From an uncultured Burkholderiales bacterium (lineage in GTDB: Bacteria; Pseudomonadota; Gammaproteobacteria; Burkholderiales; Burkholderiaceae_C), in the NCBI GenBank assembly GCA_945952065.1, contig CAMFGY010000001.1, positions 124,001-188,000 on the forward strand: a stretch of 64,000 bases of DNA. Reading direction: 5' to 3'. Of this stretch, positions 57,715 to 64,000 are shown one piece after another. Positions within the stretch are counted from its first letter, which is position 1. The number at the start of each line of letters is the position of its first letter. The notes beneath the pieces are model-generated. The model had not been told where the DNA came from and searched no databases. It worked only from the letters and a program-made list of their open reading frames with translations. The position numbers and the translations under genes were made by a program.

Positions 57715-58383
57715 TCACAAGCCTATGAGCTCCAGCCGCACCAGCTGGAAGTGCACCTGCTCGCCGACCTGCTTCATGCTGACCAGTCGGAAGTTTTTGT
57801 CCGTGCCGGTTTTGTAGACCCGTTCACTGACCGAGGCGCTGATCTCATTGCAGCTGAGCCGCGCCATGCCCTCGCTGCCGGACTTGCCCTCGGACTTGGT
57901 CTCTAGCTTGGCCGGCCGGCTGCCCGCACTGCAGTTCAAAACCGGGCCATAAGCACTCAGCGCGTTTTGATAAAAGCGGTCCACCGCCTCCATGCCGTCG
58001 CTGCTGGCAAATTTGGAAACCAGCACCTTGAACTTGAAGGGGCCAAACGACAAACCCACGGTGGCGCCGGCCTTGTCGTCTTTGCTGTCGCGCTGCACAA
58101 CGGCGCCAGGGTAGAGCGGCAGACCCATCTCTTGCAGCTTGGCCTGCTCCTGCACGCTCAGGCCGGCGGTGAAGCGCTGTTTGACCGGCTTGGCCCCTTC
58201 CGTGCCACTGAGTTCCAGGCTGCCGTCCAGGCGCAGCTCCTCGCTGTGCGCCTGCGTAGCCCCAAGAGCCAAGCCAAGGCTGAGCAGCAGGCCCAAGCAG
58301 CGGGCTCGATGCGCCCAGGGCGATGAGTGGGACCGTGGCCCGGCATGCAGACCTGCGGCTATGGTTGGAGCAAAGGCGTTCAT
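57715..58383 (-). CDS. Exported protein of unknown function
   Basis: A 222-residue protein with a long n-region and a signal segment (CLGLLLSLGLALGATQAHSE). The mature part contains KLQEMGLPLYPGAVVQRDSKDD and a helix with FYQNALSAYGPVLNC, a pattern (LPLYPGA followed by FY...LxxYG) seen in small periplasmic proteins of unknown role in this group. Two Cys (NCSAG, LSCNE) may form a disulfide. Monocistronic, convergent with the orphan regulator. Confidence 0.75.
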   Translation of the reverse strand: MNAFAPTIAAGLHAGPRSHSSPWAHRARCLGLLLSLGLALGATQAHSEELRLDGSLELSGTEGAKPVKQRFTAGLSVQEQAKLQEMGLPLYPGAVVQRDSKDDKAGATVGLSFGPFKFKVLVSKFASSDGMEAVDRFYQNALSAYGPVLNCSAGSRPAKLETKSEGKSGSEGMARLSCNEISASVSERVYKTGTDKNFRLVSMKQVGEQVHFQLVRLELIGL

Positions 58384-58533
58384 GAGCGGTCAACTCCCCT
58401 GTCGTCACATGGTGCCGCCACTGTAGAGAGCCTTGCGCTGCGCAGCGGGCCGCTTGCGACCAGCTGCAAAAACCGTGGTACAGGCCGTGCAAGGCCGTGC
58501 ACAAGCCAGCTTCAGGCGAGCCCCATCGAACGC

Positions 58534-59316
58534 TCAGCGATGCAACTGACCGGGGTTGCGCAAATACATATCGCGCAAGAGCTGCAACTCGCCGGAGCTG
58601 CGAATCTCCTCAAAGCCTTTGCGGAACTGCGCCAGCAGCTGCGGGTCCACCTTGGGGTTGAAGGCAAAGTAGCAGCCATAGCCGGGCTTCAACACATGCG
58701 TCACTTGCAACTCGGCCGGGTCAAAGCCATTGCGCTGCGCCTGAAATGCGCTGGGCAGCATCAAGCCGGCCAACAAGTCCAGGCGGTCGGCATACAGCAT
58801 GCGCACGCTGATCTCGCTGCGTGAGGTTTGATAGATATCGGCCTCGGCCACGCCCGCATCGCGCAGCAGCTGCACCGAGGGCGCGCCTCGGCCGGCGCCT
58901 ATTTGCAAAGGCACCGGGGTCCGCTGTGGGTCGAACTTGATCTCGCCCCGGCGGCGCAACTTCATCAGCACGATGTCACAGGCGTCGATGGGGCCGACCC
59001 ACAGGTATTGGGACTCGCGCTCGGGGCTGCGCACCGTGATGTAGAGCACGCTATTGGGCTCCAAGGCGGCCTCGCGGATGGAGCGGGCCCAGGGCATATT
59101 GAAGCGCTTGAGCTGCAGGCCTTGGCGCTGCGCGATGCGATCCATCAGCTCATTGGCCATGCCGCGGTGTTCGGCATTCTCCACATAGGCAAAGGGCGGC
59201 AGGTCTTCGCTGAAGCCGACCAGCTCCAGCGCGCGTGCTGAAGCGCCCCCCAGCGTCAAGCTGCTCCATATCAGCATCAAGAAGCAGGCTTTGCAAGCTT
59301 TGGCGAAATTCTTCAT
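58534..59316 (-). CDS. Family 3 extracellular solute-binding protein-like
   Basis: A 260-residue periplasmic binding protein; AGGAG five bases before ATG 59316 sets the start. Signal peptide FLMLIWSSLTLGGASARA. ELVGFSEDLPPFAYVENAEHRGMANELMDRIAQRQGL is the usual family 3 opening, and SISVRMLYADRLDLLAG-like lobe 2 motifs follow. The nearby genes include no ABC permease or ATPase, so it is a stand-alone binding or sensory protein, a common situation for this family in Burkholderiales. Ligand unknown, probably an amino acid. Confidence 0.87.
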   Translation of the reverse strand: MKNFAKACKACFLMLIWSSLTLGGASARALELVGFSEDLPPFAYVENAEHRGMANELMDRIAQRQGLQLKRFNMPWARSIREAALEPNSVLYITVRSPERESQYLWVGPIDACDIVLMKLRRRGEIKFDPQRTPVPLQIGAGRGAPSVQLLRDAGVAEADIYQTSRSEISVRMLYADRLDLLAGLMLPSAFQAQRNGFDPAELQVTHVLKPGYGCYFAFNPKVDPQLLAQFRKGFEEIRSSGELQLLRDMYLRNPGQLHR

Positions 59317-59465
59317 GCGCACTCCTGTCGCTGCCGCAAGAGCCGGTCATGCAACTCGATCCGCGGGTCAGCAAGTGTCACCCATGTGCGCCCCAGTGGC
59401 TAGCGCTGCGGGGCTCGAACCCCTGCACAATGCTTCAAACAAAGCCTCAGGGAGAAACAAAGCAG

Positions 59466-60689
59466 ATGGACAGCGGCTACAGAAAGATCGGCATGGTCGG
59501 CGGCGTGGCTTGGGCGTCGACCCTCACCTACTATCGGCTGATCTGCCAATGGAGCCAGCAAAGGCATCAAGAATTGGGCCGTGCGGGCACTCCAGACATG
59601 CCCGAGTTCGCGATCGAATCGGTGAACATCGCCGAATCCCACGGGCGGCGCGGGGTCGCCGGCGACGAGGCCTCCTGGGCGGACTTTGACGCCTATTTCC
59701 GTGCTGCTTTGCTTCGCCTACAGGCCAGTGGCGCCGACTTTGCCCTGATCGCCAGCAACACCCCACACAACCGGCTGGAGGCGATTCGACGCGGGGTCAA
59801 CCTGCCCATCGTGAGTATCTTTGAAGAGGTGGCCCAAGCATGCGTGAACGCCGGCGTCACACAGCTGCTGATCTTGGGCACCGAACCCACCCTGCAGGGG
59901 CAGGCCCTGCCCGAGGTCTTGGCCCGCTACGGCATCACCAGCTGCGTGCCGCAAGACCCGGCGGATCGCCGCCAATTGGCCCGTTTGATTGCCCAGTTGC
60001 AGGCGGGCGAAGTCAGCTCGGCCGCGCAGGCTCTAGGCGCCATGGCGGAGCGGGCTTTCGACGCCGTGGCTGCGCCGCCCTACGGCCAGCGCGCGATCGG
60101 CCTGGCCTGCACCGAACTGCCCCTGGCATTTCCGGCTCAGCTGGACTGCGCCTGCTTTGAACATGCGGGGGCGCTCTACATCAACACCAGCCTGATTCAC
60201 GCCCGCGCGGCTTTTGAGCAGGCGCTTCGCCCCGGCCAAGCTTTGGCTCGACGCCCCGCGACCGAGGCCGACATTCCTGCCCTGCTGGACTTGCGGCGCC
60301 AAACCTTTCACCGCTATATGGCGGAGGCCGGCATGGCCATCGATGCCGACACCGACTTGATGCGGGTGCGATTCCAGATGGACAAGGCACAGGTCTTGCT
60401 GCTTGGTGGCCGCATCGTGGGGCTGCTCAAAATGAGCCGCGGCGAGGCTGAGCATCCGTCGCGCTGGCACATCTATCAGCTGCAAATCAGCCCCCATCTG
60501 CAAAACCGAGGGTTTGGTGGCCACTTGATGCGCGAACTGATGGACCAAGCCAAAGATGCGGGCGCAGCCCTTAGTCTTGGGGTCTTGAAGAACAATCCCG
60601 CGCAAGCGCTTTACCGCCGGCTCGGCTTTGTCGACACGGGCGAGAACGAGCACGAGTTCTTGCTGCAGTGGCCCGCGCCTGTCGCCTGA
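59466..60689 (+). CDS. Aspartate/glutamate racemase-like protein fused to a GNAT acetyltransferase
   Basis: A 407-residue two-domain protein starting at ATG 59466 (AGGGAG 11 bases upstream). Residues 5-240 are an Asp/Glu racemase fold: MVGGVAWASTLTYYRLI, ASNTPHN and GLACTELPL. The first catalytic position is Ser97 where two-base racemases have Cys; the second, Cys215, is kept, so one-base or altered chemistry is likely. Residues 262-405 are a GNAT domain (QLQISPHLQNRGFGGHLMRELM, NPAQALYRRLGF). The reading frame is continuous. Racemisation coupled to N-acetylation of a D-amino acid is a plausible but unproven idea. Confidence 0.88.
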   Translation: MDSGYRKIGMVGGVAWASTLTYYRLICQWSQQRHQELGRAGTPDMPEFAIESVNIAESHGRRGVAGDEASWADFDAYFRAALLRLQASGADFALIASNTPHNRLEAIRRGVNLPIVSIFEEVAQACVNAGVTQLLILGTEPTLQGQALPEVLARYGITSCVPQDPADRRQLARLIAQLQAGEVSSAAQALGAMAERAFDAVAAPPYGQRAIGLACTELPLAFPAQLDCACFEHAGALYINTSLIHARAAFEQALRPGQALARRPATEADIPALLDLRRQTFHRYMAEAGMAIDADTDLMRVRFQMDKAQVLLLGGRIVGLLKMSRGEAEHPSRWHIYQLQISPHLQNRGFGGHLMRELMDQAKDAGAALSLGVLKNNPAQALYRRLGFVDTGENEHEFLLQWPAPVA

Positions 60690-60696
60690 GACAGCC

Positions 60697-61086
60697 TTAC
60701 TCCGAGAACAAACGCTGCGGGCCGCTGATGAAGCGCGCCTCTTGAATCAAGCCCTGGTTCACCTGATAGATGGCCACAAAGTCGAGCTCGCCTGGGCCTT
60801 CAGGGAAAGTTCGGGTGATGGTTTCATGGTCGATCACCGTGTGACCTGAGTCCGTGGCCAGCACCGAACGGCTGTTCAGCCGGGCGTGCAGATTCGGCTC
60901 GGCAAAACGGACCTGGATGCGCGCAGCCATCTCGGCATGGCCCTGCGCCAACAGCGTGTCGGGGTAGGCGTATTGGCGGGCATCGGGCGCATAGGTGGCC
61001 AGCCATGCGGCCGTGTCGCGGGCGTTGTAGGCGTCCAACTGGGCTTGGATCAGGGCGATGGGATCAACACTGCTTGCTTGCTTCAT
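60697..61086 (-). CDS. NTF2/SnoaL-like small protein
   Basis: A 129-residue NTF2-fold protein (ALIQAQLDAYNARDTAAWLATYAPDA, AMAARIQVRFAEPNL-type helix, FVAIYQVNQGLIQEARFI), similar to steroid isomerase-like SnoaL proteins of unspecified substrate. Signal peptide absent. It is leftward, 7 bases from the racemase gene end and 27 bases downstream of the alpha/beta hydrolase gene, with which it probably forms an operon. Confidence 0.87.
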   Translation of the reverse strand: MKQASSVDPIALIQAQLDAYNARDTAAWLATYAPDARQYAYPDTLLAQGHAEMAARIQVRFAEPNLHARLNSRSVLATDSGHTVIDHETITRTFPEGPGELDFVAIYQVNQGLIQEARFISGPQRLFSE

Positions 61087-61113
61087 GGCGGTGTGGTGCT
61101 CAAAGGGCGGGTT

Positions 61114-62181
61114 TCAAGATTTCAGGAACTGGCTGACGGTTTGCACCCAAGACTCGGGCTCTTCGAAAAAGGGGCGGTGGCCGGAACGCTCAAACACCTG
61201 GGCTTGCAGCCTCAGCGCCGGATTGAGGGCGCGCAGCATGTCTTGCATCACGCTGGGTGGCGCCACCGGGTCATGGCGGCCGGTCAACAGCAAGGTCGGG
61301 GCAGCCACCGCCTTCAGGCGCGGCAGCAATTCCACCTCGCCAAGTGTGCCGCCCACCCGCCATTCGGGGTCGGGGCCCAACATGGCCAAATAGACCTGCA
61401 GATTGTTCTGATCATTCGGGTCAGGGCTGGGTTTGCTCTTGACCGGCGGATGGGCGCGGTCGGCCCAGTACAAGGGTTTGGCCGCCTCGCTGAACAAGTC
61501 TTGCGCCTCGGCGCTGCCACTGAGCCGCCCCTGCTCGCGCAGCGCCAGCAAGGCTTGCCAGCGCTCGGGGTCCTGCCTGCGCAGCCAGTCGTTGAAGAAA
61601 TCAATCTGCGCCTGCCAGCTACGCGCGCCGTGCAAGGTGTTGCCCAGAATCAGGTGCTTCACCGCTTGCGGGTACTGGGTCGCATAAGCCTGCGCCACCA
61701 TGCCGCCGTAGGAGTGGCCATAGACCGCCAGGGTCTTGACGCCCAAGTGCAGTCGCAGGCGCTCCAGGTCTTGCGCATCGCGGGCCAAGGTGTAGCGCTG
61801 CGGATCGCTCAAACGCGAAGACCGGCCCCGCCCGATATTGTCCAGAATGACCACGGTGTGATCTTTGGCCAAGGGCCGGAAGGCTTGCCGCAGACCGTAG
61901 CCGCTGCCGCCCGGCCCGCCAGGCACCACCACCAACACAGGCCCTTGACCCAGGCTGGTGTAGGCCAGCATGCCGTCCTCGGTCTTGAACCGCACTTCCG
62001 ACCAGGGGGCCTCGGACTTTTCGACTTGGGCTGCGGCTGAGGTTTGGGCTGGGGCTTGAGACTGGGCGCTGGACGCGGCATCGGGCAGCAAATCGGTGGC
62101 CCGGACTTGCGGGAATTGCGTGGCCAGGACCAGGGTCAGGCCCAGCAAGGTCGCGATCAAAACAGGACGTTTGGTGTTCAT
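61114..62181 (-). CDS. Exported alpha/beta hydrolase, proline-iminopeptidase-like
   Basis: A 355-residue hydrolase with a signal peptide (LIATLLGLTLVLATQFPQVRA) and an Ala/Gln/Ser-rich linker. Oxyanion motif VVPGGPGGSG is the HGGPG-like box of prolyl aminopeptidases; nucleophile GHSYGG, acid GRHDPV and base SGHRPF complete the triad. Substrate may be N-terminal Pro peptides or an ester. It is divergent from a LysR regulator gene across 145 bases that contain a dyad, suggesting that regulator controls it. Confidence 0.9.
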   Translation of the reverse strand: MNTKRPVLIATLLGLTLVLATQFPQVRATDLLPDAASSAQSQAPAQTSAAAQVEKSEAPWSEVRFKTEDGMLAYTSLGQGPVLVVVPGGPGGSGYGLRQAFRPLAKDHTVVILDNIGRGRSSRLSDPQRYTLARDAQDLERLRLHLGVKTLAVYGHSYGGMVAQAYATQYPQAVKHLILGNTLHGARSWQAQIDFFNDWLRRQDPERWQALLALREQGRLSGSAEAQDLFSEAAKPLYWADRAHPPVKSKPSPDPNDQNNLQVYLAMLGPDPEWRVGGTLGEVELLPRLKAVAAPTLLLTGRHDPVAPPSVMQDMLRALNPALRLQAQVFERSGHRPFFEEPESWVQTVSQFLKS

Positions 62182-62267
62182 AAACTTGCGATGCTTTCAA
62201 GAGAGACCGGGGTCGGCGAGCCTGAGTGCGCGCCCCAAGGCTGTTGCCATGCTGGGCATTTTGGGTT

Positions 62268-62284
62268 TTCAGTCAGCGGCTGAA
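62268..62284. promoter_or_regulatory. Dyad between hydrolase and LysR gene
   Basis: TTCAG-N7-CTGAA, a perfect 5-bp inverted repeat in the divergent hydrolase/LysR spacer, followed by AGCGCTGAT. Possible LysR operator. Confidence 0.4.
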
Positions 62285-62326
62285 TAGCGCTGATTTCTGC
62301 CCTGTTTGGAAAGTTAAACTGCCCAG

Positions 62327-63247
62327 ATGGCACAAAATCCTCGACTCCCCTTGCAGTACATGGCCGCGTTTCGCGCGGTGGCGCGCAGCGAAAACGTGCG
62401 CGCCGCGGCCGAGCAACTGCATCTGACGCACAGCGCCGTCAGCCAGCAAATCCGGGCCCTGGAGGCGCAGATTGGCTTCCCTTTGTTCCAGCGCGCCGGG
62501 CGCGGCATCCAGCTCAATGCCGCCGGACGCGCTTTGCAAGCCGGGCTCGAAAAAGCCTGGGCCGAGTTGGAACTGGGCCTGCGCGCCGCCAGCGCCACCA
62601 ATGGCAGCACCATGCAAAGCCTGAACATCACCTGCACGCCCTCCTTTGCCCAGCGCTGGCTGATCCCGCGCCTGGGGCGCTGGCAGGCGGCACACCCAGA
62701 CATCACGCTCAAGCTTTTCACCTTGCAGCGCGTCATTGACCTCGAACAAGAGGGCTTTCATCTGGCCTTGCGCCAGGGTGCAGGGCCCTGGCCGGGCTTG
62801 GTCAATGAGGTGATGATGGAGTCACGCCAGATCGTGGTGGCCGCGCCGGCCCTGGCCCAGCGCTTGATGAACGCCTCTTTGGAAACTTTGGCGGGGGAGT
62901 CCTTGTTGGGCGATGCCGAGCAATGGACACAGTGGTTTGCCCAAGCCGGCCTGGCCTGCCGCGTGGTGCCCAGCGCCAGCTTCAATGACGGCGGCCTGTT
63001 GGTGCAAGCTGCCGAGCAAGGCATGGGCGTGGCCCTGGCCCGCGAGCTGCTGTGCGCCGACGCCCTGCTGGAGGGCCGCCTGCAACGCCTGCCCGGCCCC
63101 ACCTTGACCGGCGTGAGCCAGCGTCGTTATCACATCGTCTATCCGCCTGCGCTGCGGGAAGAGCCCGCGCTGCGCACGCTGTGCGAGTGGCTGCATGCGG
63201 AAATGGCCGAGTCGGCGAGGCGCCTGCAGGCCATGGGCGAGGCTTGA
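62327..63247 (+). CDS. LysR-family transcriptional regulator (GcvA-like)
   Basis: A 306-residue LysR regulator. LQYMAAFRAVARSENVRAAAEQLHLTHSAVSQQIRALE is the helix-turn-helix, of the GcvA/AmpR-like subgroup; the C-terminal effector domain (residues 90-295) starts LNITCTPSFAQRWLIPRL, also typical of that subgroup. Divergent from the exported hydrolase, probably its regulator (inference from position). Confidence 0.93.
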   Translation: MAQNPRLPLQYMAAFRAVARSENVRAAAEQLHLTHSAVSQQIRALEAQIGFPLFQRAGRGIQLNAAGRALQAGLEKAWAELELGLRAASATNGSTMQSLNITCTPSFAQRWLIPRLGRWQAAHPDITLKLFTLQRVIDLEQEGFHLALRQGAGPWPGLVNEVMMESRQIVVAAPALAQRLMNASLETLAGESLLGDAEQWTQWFAQAGLACRVVPSASFNDGGLLVQAAEQGMGVALARELLCADALLEGRLQRLPGPTLTGVSQRRYHIVYPPALREEPALRTLCEWLHAEMAESARRLQAMGEA

Positions 63248-63313
63248 CACTCCTCCATCAAGCCGAGATGGACCTTCGGGCACACTCTTGCCCTTGCTAA
63301 CCAGGAGAGTCCC

Positions 63314-63766
63314 ATGATGGTCAAACGCAGCTTTTGGGTTCACGCCGCACTTTGGTTCCTTGCAGCGCAAGTACCCGCCTGGGCAGACACCAGCAGCTTT
63401 GACGCCGCACTCAACACCCATTTGCAAGCGATCCAAACACGCGATTGGCCCCGCTTCGCCTCCACTTTGACGGCCTCTGACACACTGACCCTGGTCTTGC
63501 CCCATGGCCGTTTCTCCAAAACCCAAGCTGACTTCAGAAAAAGCACCCAGGCTTGGTTGGCCGACCCGGATTGGTCATGGTCCTATCAGGTCTTGAGCGC
63601 CCATTCGCATGCCCACACCGGCGTGGCAGTCCTGGACGTCCACTACACCGACAAAGACGCTGCGGGTGTCGAATACAAACTGCACTATTTGCTCAGCCTG
63701 GTGTTCAGCCAAGAAGCAGGAGGCTGGCGCTTGGTTCACGACCAAAACACGCGGCTGGCCGATTAG
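63314..63766 (+). CDS. Exported NTF2/DUF4440-like protein
   Basis: A 150-residue protein with a signal peptide (FWVHAALWFLAAQVPAWAD) and an NTF2-like fold (ALNTHLQAIQTRDWPRFASTL, GRFSKTQADFRKSTQAWLAD, GGWRLVHDQNTRL). AGGAG precedes the ATGATG start at 63314. It follows the LysR gene by 66 bases. Function unknown; such proteins often bind small hydrophobic ligands. Confidence 0.83.
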   Translation: MMVKRSFWVHAALWFLAAQVPAWADTSSFDAALNTHLQAIQTRDWPRFASTLTASDTLTLVLPHGRFSKTQADFRKSTQAWLADPDWSWSYQVLSAHSHAHTGVAVLDVHYTDKDAAGVEYKLHYLLSLVFSQEAGGWRLVHDQNTRLAD

Positions 63767-63832
63767 CGACATCGCCGCCCAATACGTCCAGACGCAAGCA
63801 TCAGGCCGTCAAAAGCCTATGGAGAGCACACC

Positions 63833-64000
63833 ATGAGTCCCTATCTCGGATCTTGTCTTTGCGGGGCGGTGGCCCTTGAGGTGGAAGGCGGCATCACGTC
63901 CATCATCCATTGCCATTGCTCCAAATGTCGCAAGGCCAGCGGCACGGCCTTTGCCACCAATGGCTTTGTGCAGCGCAGCGGTTTTCGAATCACACAGGGC
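63833..64000 (+). CDS. GFA/CENP-V family zinc protein (partial)
   Basis: The first 56 codons of a gene cut by the window end. GSCLCGAVALEVEGG and HCHCSKCRKASGTAFAT are the zinc-binding signatures of the GFA (glutathione-dependent formaldehyde-activating-like) family. The specific activity cannot be told. A GGAG element lies about eight bases before ATG 63833. Confidence 0.88.
   Translation, partial: MSPYLGSCLCGAVALEVEGGITSIIHCHCSKCRKASGTAFATNGFVQRSGFRITQG

Overview
The window is a high-GC, densely coded bacterial chromosome segment with many ATGA/TGATG start-stop overlaps. The protein families (RecG, TrhP, PanBC, OxyR with katG and dps, PrfC, Fur-type TonB receptors, numerous GGGG-rich lipoproteins) point to a betaproteobacterium of the order Burkholderiales, probably near the Roseateles/Paucibacter/Rubrivivax group. 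That placement is an inference from gene content and style; no rRNA is present. I saw no tRNA, rRNA, CRISPR array, insertion sequence or prophage.

Layout. 1-8.9 kb: the 3' end of recG, a large Ig-like lipoprotein, then a leftward block with a di-heme cytochrome c peroxidase lipoprotein, trhP, two cyclophilin lipoproteins and the panB-panC operon. 9.1-14.2 kb: a rightward set of a cyclase-like/TPR protein, a vanadium-haloperoxidase/PAP2 enzyme with six N-terminal AGVGPF repeats, and a translationally coupled subtilase. 14.2-27.0 kb: the most unusual region. A CusR-like two-component pair is followed by a PEBP-YHYH lipoprotein operon, a divergently placed small coiled-coil protein, and four tandem secreted metallophosphoesterases. 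Four copies of the palindrome ATGAC-N6-GTCAT lie upstream of the regulator, the YHYH operon and the phosphoesterase operon, and nowhere else that I noticed. I read this as one regulon.

27.1-36.8 kb: an oxidative-stress and repair neighbourhood: oxyR coupled to a soluble TPR-GAF histidine kinase, a DUF1203 gene, an AraC-Ogt fusion, a PepSY protein, katG, a PhnZ-like HD oxygenase and dps. 36.9-41.7 kb: a TolC/HlyD/two-permease exporter operon that lacks an ATPase gene. 41.6-45.8 kb: a GNAT, a DJ-1-like protein, an AraC-GyrI regulator and an S9 peptidase. 45.9-49.7 kb: a TonB receptor-PepSY-small membrane protein operon behind a Fur-like box. 49.8-53.8 kb: prfC, a PEP-mutase/isocitrate-lyase family gene, ada and a small lipoprotein. 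53.9-59.3 kb: a second large TonB receptor, divergent from an orphan OmpR-family regulator across four perfect-register 11-bp direct repeats, then two periplasmic proteins. 59.4-64 kb: a racemase-GNAT fusion, two NTF2-like proteins, an alpha/beta hydrolase divergent from a LysR regulator, and the start of a GFA-family gene.

Best candidate for an undescribed system: the TCS-YHYH-metallophosphoesterase regulon (14.2-27.0 kb). Second: the AGVGPF-repeat haloperoxidase/subtilase pair (10.9-14.2 kb).
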